Part shown: positions 43,337-52,533 of the stretch, one piece after another
How the letters are laid out: each line of letters opens with the position of its first letter
Position numbering within the stretch: position 1 is the stretch's first letter
Source of the DNA: CAVYBY01 sp963766935
GTDB taxonomy: Bacteria; Actinomycetota; UBA4738; HRBIN12
NCBI GenBank assembly: GCA_963766935.1
Contig: CAVYBY010000012.1
Coordinates: 1-64,000 of the forward strand
DNA: 64,000 nt
Reading direction: 5' to 3'
Program-made: the position numbers and the translations under genes
The notes under the pieces: generated by a model
What the model saw: only the letters and a program-made list of their open reading frames with translations
Databases searched by the model: none
Told to the model about the DNA's origin: nothing

Positions 43337-44374
43337 CTACAAGGGAAGGGCTCCCGGCGGGCGGATCCCGAGATGCCGATGGGCGGCCTCGGAGGCCACG
43401 CGGCCCCTCGGGGTGCGCTGAAGGAACCCGAGCTGCAGCAGGTACGGCTCCACCACGTCCTCGATGGTGTCGGGCTCCTCGCCGACGGCCGCGGCCAGGG
43501 TCGACAGACCCACGGGGCCGCCCCCGAACTTCTCGACCAGCGTTCGGAGCACGGCATGGTCGAGGCGGTCGAGCCCTTCCTCGTCCACCTCGAAGACCTC
43601 GAGTCCGCGCCGGGCGACGTCGGCCGAGATCCGGCCGTCACCGCGGACCTGGGTGAAGTCCCGGACGCGGCGCAGCAGCCGGTTGGCCACCCGCGGCGTG
43701 CCCCGCGCACGCCGCGCGATCTCCTCCGCCCCCGCCTCGTCGATCCCGACCTCGAGGATGCCCGCGGAGCGCGCCACGATCCGGGAGAGGTCGTCGACCG
43801 GGTAGTAGTCCAGACGCGGAGAGAACCCGAACCGCTCCCGCAGCGGGAGGGTCACCCGGCCCGGCCGCGTGGTCGCCCCGATCAGCGTGAACGCCGGCAG
43901 CTCGATCCGGATGCTGCGCGCCGTCGGGCCCTTGCCCAGGACGACGTCGAGGCGAAAGTCCTCGAGCGCCGGATACAGGACCTCCTCCACCGCGCGCGGC
44001 ATCCGGTGGATCTCGTCGACGAACAAGACGTCGCCGTCCTCGAGGTTCGTCAGGATCGCGGCGAGGTCGCTCGGGCGCTCCAGCGCCGGGCCCGATGTCG
44101 GTTGCAGGCCGGCCTCCATCTCGGTCGCGACGATCTGCGCAAGGGTCGTCTTCCCGAGCCCCGGCGGGCCGCTGAACAAGAGGTGGTCCACCGGCTCGCC
44201 CCGGCGCTTGGCCCCGTCGACCAAGAGCGCGAGCTGCTCCTTCACCCGGTCCTGGCCGACGAATTCCTCGAGCACCCGCGGACGCAGCACGACATCGAGC
44301 GCGTGGTCCTCCTCGTCCGGCTCGCCACTCATCGCCGCGGCGTCCGGTGGCCGGGGCGTCGGGTCGTCGGTCAT
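43337..44374 (-). CDS. ruvB: Holliday junction branch migration ATPase RuvB
   Basis: RuvB is the motor that moves Holliday junctions with RuvA. The 345-residue protein starts at ATG 44374, overlapping the ruvA stop. It shows LRPRVLEEFVGQDRVKEQL, Walker A LLFSGPPGLGKTTLAQIVA, Walker B VLFVDEIHRMPRAVEE, sensor 1 TLIGATTRPG, the arginine finger region RERFGFSPRLDYY, and the winged-helix end (YLLQLGFLQRTPRGRVASE). Confidence 0.96.
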   Translation of the reverse strand: MTDDPTPRPPDAAAMSGEPDEEDHALDVVLRPRVLEEFVGQDRVKEQLALLVDGAKRRGEPVDHLLFSGPPGLGKTTLAQIVATEMEAGLQPTSGPALERPSDLAAILTNLEDGDVLFVDEIHRMPRAVEEVLYPALEDFRLDVVLGKGPTARSIRIELPAFTLIGATTRPGRVTLPLRERFGFSPRLDYYPVDDLSRIVARSAGILEVGIDEAGAEEIARRARGTPRVANRLLRRVRDFTQVRGDGRISADVARRGLEVFEVDEEGLDRLDHAVLRTLVEKFGGGPVGLSTLAAAVGEEPDTIEDVVEPYLLQLGFLQRTPRGRVASEAAHRHLGIRPPGALPL

Positions 44375-44937
44375 CGTCCCGCCCGTTGCAAGGCGTCGCG
44401 CAGCAGGTCCTGCACCGGACGCCCGTCCGTCAGGATGCCGGCCATGGCCTCGCTCGCTTCCTGGGCGGACAGGCCCAGCGACAGCAGCGCGTCCCGCACG
44501 TCGGCGAGCGGGCCCTCGGCCGGAAGCTCGCCACCGCCGCCGAGCGTGTCGCGAAGCTCGACGATGACGCGCATCGCGACCTTCTTCCCGACGCCCGGGA
44601 CGACGGTGAGCGCCGCGGCGTCGCCCGCGGCCACCGCGCGCCGCAGCACGTCCGGAACGAGCGTGGACAGGAACGCCAGCGCGACCTTGGGCCCGACGCC
44701 GGTGACGCCCGTCAGCAAGTCGAAGAGGGTTCGTTCGTCCGGCGAGGCGAACCCGTAGAGCACGATGGCGTCGTCGCGGACCGTCATCCGCGTGTGGATC
44801 CGGGCCCGCTGGCCCGTCGGGGGAAGCGCCGCCAGCACGGACGCCGGGACGAGGACCTCGTAGCCGACCCCGCCGACATCGAGCGTCACCCGGCCCGCCG
44901 AGATACCGGCCACCAGGCCGTCGAGAAAGGCGATCAC
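44371..44937 (-). CDS. ruvA: Holliday junction DNA helicase subunit RuvA
   Basis: RuvA binds four-way junctions and loads RuvB. The 188-residue protein starts at GTG 44937 (overlapping the ruvC stop). It has the OB fold (IAFLDGLVAGISAGRVTLDV), two helix-hairpin-helix motifs (LTGVTGVGPKVALAFLS; ALTVVPGVGKKVAMRVIVEL), an acidic linker and the C-terminal RuvB-binding domain (DVRDALLSLGLSAQEASEAM). Confidence 0.95.
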   Translation of the reverse strand: MIAFLDGLVAGISAGRVTLDVGGVGYEVLVPASVLAALPPTGQRARIHTRMTVRDDAIVLYGFASPDERTLFDLLTGVTGVGPKVALAFLSTLVPDVLRRAVAAGDAAALTVVPGVGKKVAMRVIVELRDTLGGGGELPAEGPLADVRDALLSLGLSAQEASEAMAGILTDGRPVQDLLRDALQRAGR

Positions 44938-45443
44938 CGGCGCGCCGCCTCCGAGATGTCCTTCCACCCCGCGGCCAGGACATGCGTGAGGGCAACGGCG
45001 GCGGCATCGGCCGCATCGGGTCCCGCGGGCAGGCCCCGGAATCCGTGGACGCGCTCGAGCGCCCGGCGGACCTGGTCCTTGTCGGCGTTGCCCGAACCCG
45101 CCACGGCCATCTTCACCTCGTTCGGCCCGTACTCGTCGACCGGCAGCCCCGCATCGGCCGCCACCATCATGACCGCGCCCGTCGCCCGGGCGACGGCGAG
45201 CGCGCTGACCTCGTTGCGGTTCCAGGCGATCCGCTCGACCGCGACCGCCGTCGGCCGGTGCCCGGCGATCGCCTCACGGACGGCCCGGCCGATCAGACCG
45301 ATCCGCTCCGACTCCGGGTCGTCCTTGGACGTGCGGATCGTCATGGCCCACACGAGGGCCGGCGTCCGTCCGCGCTGCGAGACCACCGCAAGGCCGACGC
45401 GCGCAAGCCCGGGGTCGATACCGAGCACACAGCGTTCGAACAT
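44934..45443 (-). CDS. ruvC: Crossover junction endodeoxyribonuclease RuvC
   Basis: RuvC cuts Holliday junctions. The 169-residue protein has the RNase H-like acidic residues in LGIDPGLARVGLAVV, VAVERIAWNRNEVSAL and GPDAADAAAVALTHV, plus YGPNEVKMAVAGSGNADKDQ, the DNA-contact region. It is first in ruvC-ruvA-ruvB. A TAGACT hexamer ends 9 bases before its ATG with no ribosome binding site. Confidence 0.95.
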   Translation of the reverse strand: MFERCVLGIDPGLARVGLAVVSQRGRTPALVWAMTIRTSKDDPESERIGLIGRAVREAIAGHRPTAVAVERIAWNRNEVSALAVARATGAVMMVAADAGLPVDEYGPNEVKMAVAGSGNADKDQVRRALERVHGFRGLPAGPDAADAAAVALTHVLAAGWKDISEAARR

Positions 45444-45452
45444 CCGTTCGGC

Positions 45453-45458
45453 AGTCTA
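45453..45458 (-). promoter_or_regulatory. -10 element of ruvCAB (near-leaderless)
   Basis: TAGACT in the 34-base gap between yebC and ruvC would start transcription 2-3 bases before the ruvC ATG. I did not see a LexA-type SOS box beside it. Confidence 0.5.
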
Positions 45459-45477
45459 GGGCCCGGGCGGCGTCGGC

Positions 45478-46239
45478 TCAAGCAGGCGCGTCGAGCGACG
45501 CCATGATCTCCTCAGGGATGTCGAAGTTGCCGAAGACGTTCTGCACGTCGTCGAGGTCTTCCAGCGTCTCGACGAGCTGGAGCGCCTGGCGAGCCGCGGC
45601 CCCGTCCGCCGCGACGGTCGTCTGGGGGATCATCGAGAGCTCCGCCGAGGCGACCGGAATGTCCGCGCCCTCGAGCGCCACCCGGACCCGGTGAAGCGCG
45701 GCAGGCTCGGTGAGGATCTCCCACGAGGTGTCGGCATCGCTCAGGTCCGACGCTCCGGCCTCAAGGGCCACCTCGAGCACCCGCTCCTCGAGCGGCGCGT
45801 CCACCTTGTCGACCACGATCAGACCGGAGCGCTTGAACATCCACGCCGTCGACCCCGTCGCGGCGAGGTTTCCACCCCACTGCGTGAACGCGTGCCGGAC
45901 GTCCTGCGCCGTTCGATTCCGGTTGTCCGTCAGCGCCTCGACGTACAGGGCGATTCCACCGGGCGCGTAGCCCTCGTATGCGACTTCCTCGAACCGAGCC
46001 GCATCGGCGTCCATCCCGCTGCCGCGTTTCACCGCGCGTTCGATGTTCTCGCCGGGAACGCTGGAGCTTCGTGCGCGGTCGATCGCCGAGGCGAGCGTCA
46101 TGTTCGCGGCCGGATCGCCCCCGCCCTCGCGCGCGGCCACCTCGATCGCACGCAGCAGCTTTGCGAACGCGTTCGACCGCTTCGCGTCGGTGGCGGCCTT
46201 CCGCCGTTTGATCGTTGCCCATTTCGAGTGCCCGGACAC
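45478..46239 (-). CDS. yebC: YebC/PmpR family protein
   Basis: Family members are described as DNA-binding regulators, and more recently some are linked to translation of proline stretches. The 253-residue protein starts at GTG 46239: SGHSKWATIKRRKAATDAKR is the standard opening. GGGDPAANMTLASAIDRARS, FEEVAYEGYAPGGIALYVEA and TDNRNRTAQDVRHAFTQWGG follow. It lies between pdxT and ruvC, as in mycobacteria. Confidence 0.93.
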   Translation of the reverse strand: MSGHSKWATIKRRKAATDAKRSNAFAKLLRAIEVAAREGGGDPAANMTLASAIDRARSSSVPGENIERAVKRGSGMDADAARFEEVAYEGYAPGGIALYVEALTDNRNRTAQDVRHAFTQWGGNLAATGSTAWMFKRSGLIVVDKVDAPLEERVLEVALEAGASDLSDADTSWEILTEPAALHRVRVALEGADIPVASAELSMIPQTTVAADGAAARQALQLVETLEDLDDVQNVFGNFDIPEEIMASLDAPA

Positions 46240-46243
46240 GGCC

Positions 46244-46798
46244 TCACACCTTCCCGAGCAGGCGCGCGTGCAGCGCCGATTCGCCGACGAGCTCGGGGTG
46301 AAAGGTCGTCGCCAGGATTGCGCCCTGCTCGACGACGACCGGCCGCCCGTCGTGCGACGACAGTACCCGGACGTCCGGCCCCACTTCCTCGACCCAGGGA
46401 GCGCGGATGAACACCCCGCGGACCTCGCCCATGCCATCGACCGCCAGGTCGGCCTCGAACGAGTCGACCTGGCGCCCGTAGGCGTTGCGGCGGACCCCGA
46501 TGTCCAGCAGCGAGAACAGCGGCTCGCCGTCGGCGACGCGCTCGGCGAGGACGATCATCCCCGCGCAGGTTCCCAGGATCGGCATGCCCTCGCGTGCCCG
46601 GTCGCGAACGGGCTCGACGAGTCCGGCCCAGCGGGCCAGCTTCGCGATCGTCGTCGACTCCCCTCCGGGGATCACGAGACATGCGACGTCGGACAGGTCC
46701 GCCGGCGTCCGAACCTCGATGGGGACTGCGCCGGCGTCGGCAAGAGCCCGCGCGTGTTCGCGGAAATCCCCCTGCAGTGCGAGAACTCCGGCCTTCAC
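46244..46798 (-). CDS. pdxT: Pyridoxal 5'-phosphate synthase glutaminase subunit PdxT
   Basis: PdxT supplies ammonia to PdxS for vitamin B6 synthesis. The 184-residue class I amidotransferase has VLALQGDFREHARAL, LVIPGGESTTIAKLA, the nucleophile Cys in ILGTCAGMIVLAE, and the His/Glu pair in TTFHPELVGE. It follows pdxS after 4 bases. Confidence 0.95.
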   Translation of the reverse strand: MKAGVLALQGDFREHARALADAGAVPIEVRTPADLSDVACLVIPGGESTTIAKLARWAGLVEPVRDRAREGMPILGTCAGMIVLAERVADGEPLFSLLDIGVRRNAYGRQVDSFEADLAVDGMGEVRGVFIRAPWVEEVGPDVRVLSSHDGRPVVVEQGAILATTFHPELVGESALHARLLGKV

Positions 46799-46802
46799 GG
46801 GC

Positions 46803-47690
46803 TCACCACCCGCGGGTCTGGAGCAGACCCTCCTCGCCCAGCTCCTTGATGTCGATGCCGGGCATCGCTTGCCCCAGGCCGTGCGAGACCTTGGCCAGGA
46901 CGTCCGGGTCCTGGAAATGCGTCGTGGCCTCGACGATGGCGCGCGCGCGGATCGCCGGGTCCTCCGACTTGTAGATGCCGGATCCGACGAAGACGCCGTC
47001 GACCCCGAGCTGCATCATCAGCGCGGCGTCGGCCGGGGTCGCGATCCCGCCCGCGGCGAAGTTGACGACCGGCAGCCGGCCCAGCTCCGCGACCGTGCGG
47101 ACCAGGTCGACCGGAGCGCCCAGCTCCTTGGCCATCGCGACGTGCTGCTCGGGACGAAGCTGCGTGCACTCGGAGATCTGGCGAAGCATCGTCCGCTGGT
47201 GGCGGACGGCCTCGACGACATTGCCCGTTCCGGGCTCGCCCTTCGTCCGGATCATCGCGGCGCCCTCGGCGATCCGCCGCAGCGCCTCCCCCAGGTTCCG
47301 CGCCCCGCAGACGAACGGGACCGTGAACGTCCATTTGTCGATGTGGAACTCTTCGTCGGCCGGCGTCAGCACCTCGGATTCGTCGATGTAGTCCACCCCG
47401 AGCGCCTGCAGGATCTGGGCTTCGACGAAATGGCCGATCCGGGCCTTGGCCATTACGGGGATGGTCACGGCCTGCTTGATCTCCTCGACCTTCGTCGCGT
47501 CGGCCATGCGGGCCACGCCGCCTTCTGCGCGGATGTCGGCGGGAACCCGCTCGAGCGCCATGACGGCGCAGGCCCCGGCGTCCTCGGCGATCTTGGCCTG
47601 CTCGGCGGTCGTGACGTCCATGATCACGCCGCCCTTGAGCATCTCCGCCAGGCCGGATTTCACGGTGAACGTCCCGGTTTCGCGCTGCAC
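46803..47690 (-). CDS. pdxS: Pyridoxal 5'-phosphate synthase synthase subunit PdxS
   Basis: PdxS condenses ribose 5-phosphate, glyceraldehyde 3-phosphate and ammonia to PLP. The 295-residue barrel protein has GGVIMDVTTAEQAKIAEDAG, the catalytic Lys in PVMAKARIGHFVEAQ, DESEVLTPADEEFHIDKW, GEPGTGNVVEAVRH, and FAAGGIATPADAALMMQLG. GTG 47690 is preceded by GGAGGAG. This is the DXP-independent B6 route typical of Actinobacteria. Confidence 0.96.
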   Translation of the reverse strand: MQRETGTFTVKSGLAEMLKGGVIMDVTTAEQAKIAEDAGACAVMALERVPADIRAEGGVARMADATKVEEIKQAVTIPVMAKARIGHFVEAQILQALGVDYIDESEVLTPADEEFHIDKWTFTVPFVCGARNLGEALRRIAEGAAMIRTKGEPGTGNVVEAVRHQRTMLRQISECTQLRPEQHVAMAKELGAPVDLVRTVAELGRLPVVNFAAGGIATPADAALMMQLGVDGVFVGSGIYKSEDPAIRARAIVEATTHFQDPDVLAKVSHGLGQAMPGIDIKELGEEGLLQTRGW

Positions 47691-47761
47691 GGATCTCTCC
47701 TCCTCGGCGTCGTATCGCGTCCGCGCCGGCCCGGCTGCGGGGCGGTCGAACGGACGATCGA

Positions 47762-47767
47762 AGTGTA
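47762..47767 (-). promoter_or_regulatory. Probable -10 element of pdxST-yebC
   Basis: TACACT gives a transcript with about 65 bases of leader before the pdxS GTG. The sequence GGTACACT is the same as before rel. The -35 is weak. Confidence 0.45.
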
Positions 47768-47816
47768 CCGCCGGCGCTCCCGGCCAGAATCGCCGACAGT
47801 CGAGACGGCGCGCGAG

Positions 47817-48869
47817 CTACTTGGTGAAGGTGACGGCCGCGTCGAACATGCCGGTGGGGGCGAGCTCCACCCAGGTGGTGCCGGGTGCGAGCGGGATCGC
47901 CGAGCCGTCCTTCGTGACGAACGTGGTCACGTCGCCGTCCGCGTCGCGGACCCAGCGACCCGCAACCACACGGCCGTTCCGCAGGATCCAGGCCCGGCCG
48001 CCGCCGGTCATCTCGACCTCGGGCGAGTGAAAACCGGCGGCGTCGATCACGGTCCCTTCCGTCGTCTTGACGCGCTGGATCACGACATTCGTCGCGGTCA
48101 CGGGGCGGCCGTTCTCGAGGAGCATCGGCGAGTCCTCGAGGTATCGCACCCAGCGCCCGCCCTGCCACCGCCAGTCGGCAGCGACGAGCGGGAAGTCGAC
48201 GAGGACCGACTTGATGCGCTTGCCGGCCGCGGGCACCGCCTCGTCATAGGTGAAGACCCCCCGGGGCGGGCCCTCGTCGCGAACGGACTTCGTTCCCTCC
48301 TTGACGAGCTCGAGGGTGCTCGCGAACAGGTTGTGCGGGATGACGCGGGCGCTGTCGCGGGTGAACGCGGCCGAGGCGCTCGATTCCGTCAGCCCGACGA
48401 TGCCCGAGCGGTCGACATTGTGCACGACGAGCGGTGCGCCGCCGGAGTACCCGAGAAGCGGGTGCGCCTGGAACTGGAGCAGGATCTTCGGATCGGTCGT
48501 CCGCGCCGATCGGACCGGCCCGACACGATCGGTCTCCTGGCAATGGAAGAGCGCGACGAACCGGGTGATGCCACCCTCGACGACCTCTTCGTAGACGATG
48601 TCGGCGCGGTCGAGGCCGGCGAGCGGGTACGCGTCCGGCGTGTTCTCCACCTTCACCGCCAGCAGCGGTCTCGCCGGAGTCTTCCGCCCGGCCGGGAGCG
48701 TTCGCCCGGTGAGCGGGCACGTGGCAGGTGGGTCGTTGTGGAAGTTACCGCCGAGCACGTGGATCGGGTTGGCATTCGTGAGCACGGCCGCGCCCACTGC
48801 GACCGCGACCACCATGGCAACGACGGCGCCCGCAGCGATCACTCGTTTTCCACGACGCGTCAGGGCCAC
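47817..48869 (-). CDS. DUF3048 family exported protein
   Basis: This 350-residue protein has an N-terminal membrane/signal segment (VIAAGAVVAMVVAVAVGAAV, about 10-29). The DUF3048 landmarks are LAVKVENTPDAYPLAGLDRA, DIVYEEVVEGGITRFVALF, VGPVRSARTTDPKILLQF and a late VIDAAGFHSPEVEMTGGG. Relatives such as YerB are extracytoplasmic proteins of unknown biochemical role. GTG 48869 follows GGGGAGG. It has no lipobox Cys, so it is probably membrane-anchored or secreted. Confidence 0.87.
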   Translation of the reverse strand: MALTRRGKRVIAAGAVVAMVVAVAVGAAVLTNANPIHVLGGNFHNDPPATCPLTGRTLPAGRKTPARPLLAVKVENTPDAYPLAGLDRADIVYEEVVEGGITRFVALFHCQETDRVGPVRSARTTDPKILLQFQAHPLLGYSGGAPLVVHNVDRSGIVGLTESSASAAFTRDSARVIPHNLFASTLELVKEGTKSVRDEGPPRGVFTYDEAVPAAGKRIKSVLVDFPLVAADWRWQGGRWVRYLEDSPMLLENGRPVTATNVVIQRVKTTEGTVIDAAGFHSPEVEMTGGGRAWILRNGRVVAGRWVRDADGDVTTFVTKDGSAIPLAPGTTWVELAPTGMFDAAVTFTK

Positions 48870-49015
48870 GCGGCGACCTCCCCAGCTTGTGGACGGATGC
48901 GGACGAATCCGGGCGGCCGACGCGGGACGGGACCCCGGCCCCGGAAACCGAACAGGCCGATGCTAGCTGCGTCCAGGGGGCGGCTCAAACACCCGGGGTG
49001 ATCTCCATTCGAGCG

Positions 49016-49921
49016 TCACATCTCCTCCAGACGCTTGATCCGCTCCTCGATGGGCGGATGGGTCGAGAACACCCGCTCCATGAAGGAGGTCTTGTCCCCC
49101 GGCAACCTCGAGGGCTGGTCGAGCCAGAGATGGGCCGTGGCGTTGTTCGCCGAGCGCATGGCATGGGGCGCCGCCCCGATCTTCCTGAGCGCGCTGATGA
49201 GCCCGGGGGGATACCGGGTCAGCAAGGCCCCCTGCGCGTCCGCGAGGTACTCGCGGTTCCGCGAGACGGCCAGTTGGATCAGCTGGCCGAAGAGCGGCGC
49301 GAGGATCAGCAGCACGAACCCGACGGCGAACACGATGGCTTCGGCCGCACCGCCGTTGTTGCGATTCCCGCGCCGGCCGCCGAAGCCGCCCCACCACCAC
49401 GACCGCAGGAAGAACTCGGAGAGCAGGACCACGGCGCCGATCACGGTCGCGATGATCGTGCCGTAGAGGATGTCGCGATCGACCACGTGGGACATCTCGT
49501 GGCCGATCACCCCCTCGAGCTCGACGCGTTCCATGATGTCGAGAAGGCCCTGCGTGACCGCGATCGAGGCGTGCGCGGGATCGCGTCCGGTGGCGAACGC
49601 GTTGGGCGCGGTCTCGGGGACGACGTAGACGCGCGGCTTCGGCACGCCGGCAGCGATCGCAAGACCTTCCACGATGTTGTGCAACCGTGGCTGCTCGTCC
49701 GGCGTGACCTCCTTGGCCCTGGCCGAGGCGAGCACGAGGCGGTCGCCGGCGAAGTACGCGCTGAGCTGAAGGAAGACCGCCACGACGACGGCGATTCCGA
49801 GCCCGATCCATCCGACGCCGTAGATGTAGCCGATCCCATATCCGACCGCTGCCAGCAGCACGATGGCCACGACGAGCAACAGGACCGTCTTGCGGCGGTT
49901 CGAGGCGATTTGCTCGTACAT
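49016..49921 (-). CDS. htpX: HtpX-like M48 membrane zinc metalloprotease
   Basis: This is a membrane quality-control protease. The protein has 301 residues from ATG 49921, two bases after the lemA stop. Two membrane helices (about 14-55) are followed by VPKPRVYVVPETAPNAFATG and the zinc motif LEGVIGHEMSHVVDRDIL. Two further helices and the third ligand Glu in SRNREYLADAQGALLT follow, then FSTHPPIEERIKRLEEM at the end. The lemA-htpX pair is common and suggests membrane-protein turnover. Confidence 0.93.
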   Translation of the reverse strand: MYEQIASNRRKTVLLLVVAIVLLAAVGYGIGYIYGVGWIGLGIAVVVAVFLQLSAYFAGDRLVLASARAKEVTPDEQPRLHNIVEGLAIAAGVPKPRVYVVPETAPNAFATGRDPAHASIAVTQGLLDIMERVELEGVIGHEMSHVVDRDILYGTIIATVIGAVVLLSEFFLRSWWWGGFGGRRGNRNNGGAAEAIVFAVGFVLLILAPLFGQLIQLAVSRNREYLADAQGALLTRYPPGLISALRKIGAAPHAMRSANNATAHLWLDQPSRLPGDKTSFMERVFSTHPPIEERIKRLEEM

Positions 49922-49923
49922 GC

Positions 49924-50475
49924 CTAGAGGTCGACCTGGACCGGACCGCGAGCCGGCTCGTCGATCTCGAAGAACGACCGCGGGCGAAAGCCGAACCGGC
50001 GCGCCACCAGATTGGCGGGGAACCGCTGGATCATCGTGTTCAGCCGCATGACCTGATCGTTGTAGAACTGCCGCGCGTAGGCGATCTTCGACTCCGTCGA
50101 AGTCAGCTCCTCCTGCAGCGCGAGAAAATTCTGGTTCGCCTTCAGATCCGGGTAGTTCTCGGCAACGGCGAGCAGCTGGCGGAGCCCCGCGGTGACCGCG
50201 TTCTCCGCCTGGGCCTGCTGCGGGACGTCGGACGCCTGCATGGCCTGCGAACGCATCTGGGCGACATGCTCGAAGAGCTCGCGCTCGTGCTCCGCGTAGC
50301 CCTTGACGGTCTCCACCAGGTTCGGGATCAGGTCGTAGCGCCGCTTGAGCTGGACATCGATCTGCGACCAGCCGTTGTCGACGCGGTTGCGGATCGAGAC
50401 CAGCCGATTGAACGCCCAGGCGACGAAGAGCAGGGCGAGGACCAGGACGGCGAGCAGGACCCACACGGCGATCAC
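49924..50475 (-). CDS. lemA: LemA family protein
   Basis: LemA proteins have an outside N-terminus, one membrane helix and a helical bundle, and their role is unclear. The 183-residue protein starts at GTG 50475. It shows the helix (AVWVLLAVLVLALLFVAWAF, 3-22), NRLVSIRNRVDNGWSQIDVQ, LKRRYDLIPNLVETVKGYAE, and YNDQVMRLNTMIQRFPANLV. A TACCAT hexamer ends exactly 6 bases before the start, so the transcript is probably leaderless and separate from pimA. Confidence 0.93.
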   Translation of the reverse strand: MIAVWVLLAVLVLALLFVAWAFNRLVSIRNRVDNGWSQIDVQLKRRYDLIPNLVETVKGYAEHERELFEHVAQMRSQAMQASDVPQQAQAENAVTAGLRQLLAVAENYPDLKANQNFLALQEELTSTESKIAYARQFYNDQVMRLNTMIQRFPANLVARRFGFRPRSFFEIDEPARGPVQVDL

Positions 50476-50479
50476 GTCC

Positions 50480-51604
50480 CTATGGTAGCCCGGGCGCTCT
50501 CGATTTCCCGGTCGATCCGCCTGCCGCTCGCTCGTAGACGCCCTCAATCCTTGGGGTAAGCACCGACCAGTCGTAGGTCCGCGCGCGCCGGCGGCCCGCC
50601 GCGCCCAGCCGCTCGGAGAGCTCGGGGTCCTCGAGGACGCGCCCGGCCGCATCGGCCATCGCAGTCGCGTCCCCCGGCGGGACGAGCAGGCCTTCTTCGC
50701 CGTCGTGGACGACTTCTCGATACCCGGGGATGTCGCTCGCGACGACCGGAAGCCCCGCCGCCATCGCCTCGAGCAGGACGTAGCCGAAGCTCTCTCCGCC
50801 GGCAGCCGGCCCGATGTAGAGGTCGCACGCGGCGTAGATGGACGGGAGCCGGTCGTGCGGGACCGACCCCAGCATCCGCACCCGCGAGCGGAGCTCCGGC
50901 CCGAGCAACCGGGCTGCGTCGCGCTCGGCGCCGTCGCCGGCGACCACGAGACCCAGGTCCGGCCGGTCGCGCGCCAGGATCTCGAACGCGGCCACCGCGG
51001 TCGGGAACCCCTTTCTCGGATGCAGCCGCCCGACGAACAACAGCTTGCGGCCCGGTCCGAGGTCGGCCGGGGCCACGCTCTGGAAGGGAGCGACGTCGAG
51101 CCCGTTCGGGATCAGCTCGTAGGTCCCCCCGAGGCGAGATCGGGCCACCTCCGCGGCCCGCTCGGAGACCGCGATGCGAACCGACAGGCGCCGCGCGACC
51201 CGCCGCAGGATCGGGGCCGCGAGGTCGTACAGGAGCGCCCGGTCCGGGCCGGCGTGAAAGGTCCCGACCACCGGGGCGCGGGCCGCCAGCAGGGCCCACA
51301 TCCCCGTGCTGGGGGTAAGCGGCTCGTGCGCGTGAACCACGTCGGGACGAAACGCGCCCAGCGCGCGGCCCGCGGCGCGCGTGGACCAGGGCCACGGGTC
51401 GATCGGCGCCGTCGAGCGGTTGTACGGGATGCCGAGCGGCCGGCCCACCCGGATGACCCCCGCCTCGACGACGCGGCTTGCGGATGGGGCGAGAACGACG
51501 ACGACGTGCCCTCGCTCGCGAAGACGTTCGCTCAGCTCGCGGACGTGGACCTGGACGCCGCCGGGCTGGTCCCACGCGTAGGGACACGCCATGGCGATCC
51601 TCAC
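50480..51604 (-). CDS. pimA: Phosphatidyl-myo-inositol mannosyltransferase PimA-like
   Basis: PimA adds the first mannose to phosphatidylinositol from GDP-mannose at the inner membrane face. The 374-residue GT4 enzyme starts at GTG 51604 (overlapping the acyltransferase stop). It has MACPYAWDQPGGVQVHVREL (family opening with the GGV loop), VVHAHEPLTPSTGMWALLA, LLFVGRLHPRKGFPTAV, and the donor-site ESFGYVLLEAMAAGLPVVA with the E-x7-E arrangement. The order phosphatidyltransferase-patA-pimA is the mycobacterial one. Confidence 0.9.
   Translation of the reverse strand: MRIAMACPYAWDQPGGVQVHVRELSERLRERGHVVVVLAPSASRVVEAGVIRVGRPLGIPYNRSTAPIDPWPWSTRAAGRALGAFRPDVVHAHEPLTPSTGMWALLAARAPVVGTFHAGPDRALLYDLAAPILRRVARRLSVRIAVSERAAEVARSRLGGTYELIPNGLDVAPFQSVAPADLGPGRKLLFVGRLHPRKGFPTAVAAFEILARDRPDLGLVVAGDGAERDAARLLGPELRSRVRMLGSVPHDRLPSIYAACDLYIGPAAGGESFGYVLLEAMAAGLPVVASDIPGYREVVHDGEEGLLVPPGDATAMADAAGRVLEDPELSERLGAAGRRRARTYDWSVLTPRIEGVYERAAGGSTGKSRAPGLP
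50482..50487 (-). promoter_or_regulatory. -10 element of lemA-htpX (leaderless type)
   Basis: TACCAT, 6 bases, then the lemA GTG. It lies at the very end of pimA. Confidence 0.55.
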
Positions 51605-52533
51605 GGGTCCGCAGGATCCCAACCCGGCTGGAACAGGTGCCAGTCGGCCGGCGCGGCCGAGATCGCCTGTTCGAGGGCCGCCGCGATCGAGCGGGTCAGC
51701 GACGTGACATCGGCCCGCCGGTCCCCGGTGTGGGGCGGCTCGAGCGGCCGGTACATCTCGCAGTGCCAGCCGCCGCGACGGTGGTAGATGGGCGTGACCA
51801 TGACCGGAGCTCCCGTCGCGATCGACAACATGGCCGGCCCGGCCGGGAGCCTGCGCATGCGGCCGAACATCTCGACCTCGATCCCCTGGCCCGTCAGATC
51901 GCGATCGGCGACGAGCGCAACGACCCGGCCACGCCCGAGCTCGGCGCGCAGCAACCCGCCGAGTCCGGCGTCGCCCAGCGCGACGATGTCCATCCGCAGC
52001 GCCCGCCGGTGCTCGAGGAAGAGCCGGAACAGCCGGTCCGGCTTGAGACGCTCGGCGACCGAGAGGATGGGATAGCCCTTGGCCGCCATGAACCGCCCGG
52101 CGACGTCCCAGTTCCCCATGTGTGGCAGGACCGCCACCACACCCTTGCCCCCAGCCGCGGCGAGCTCCATGTTCTCGAAGCCACCGACCTCGAACGCCTC
52201 CAGGATGCGTTCGTCCGACCACGAAACGACGCGGAAGGTGTCGAACCAGTACCGCGCATAGAGCCGGAACGCCGTCCGGGCCGACGCTCGCACCAGCGGA
52301 TCGGTGACCGGCCGGCCGAGAACCTGGGCCTGGTTTGCCAGGACGGTCGCGCGCAGACCCGGGAGCGCGCGAAACGCGATCAGGCCGATCCGCTCGAAGA
52401 TCCCGCGACCGGCGGCCTCCGGAAGCCCCTCCGCAATGCGGGCCAGCGTTCGGTACCCGTGATAGGCGGCGCGTTCGTGAAGCGTCTCCCGAGGCTCGCC
52501 CCGGTCCGTGGTCCGCAGGCCCGCCGCGGTCAC
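51601..52533 (-). CDS. Phosphatidylinositol mannoside acyltransferase PatA-like
   Basis: This is a membrane-associated acyltransferase of the LpxL/HtrB-like family. In mycobacteria PatA acylates the mannose of PIM. The 310-residue protein starts at GTG 52533 (overlapping the upstream stop). It has RYWFDTFRV, the H-x4-D catalytic motif in AVLPHMGNWDVAGRFM, LVADRDLTGQGIEVEMFGR, PAGPAMLSIATGAPVMVTPI and a final ADWHLFQPGWD. The three genes together imply PIM-type lipids in the envelope. Confidence 0.88.
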   Translation of the reverse strand: MTAAGLRTTDRGEPRETLHERAAYHGYRTLARIAEGLPEAAGRGIFERIGLIAFRALPGLRATVLANQAQVLGRPVTDPLVRASARTAFRLYARYWFDTFRVVSWSDERILEAFEVGGFENMELAAAGGKGVVAVLPHMGNWDVAGRFMAAKGYPILSVAERLKPDRLFRLFLEHRRALRMDIVALGDAGLGGLLRAELGRGRVVALVADRDLTGQGIEVEMFGRMRRLPAGPAMLSIATGAPVMVTPIYHRRGGWHCEMYRPLEPPHTGDRRADVTSLTRSIAAALEQAISAAPADWHLFQPGWDPADP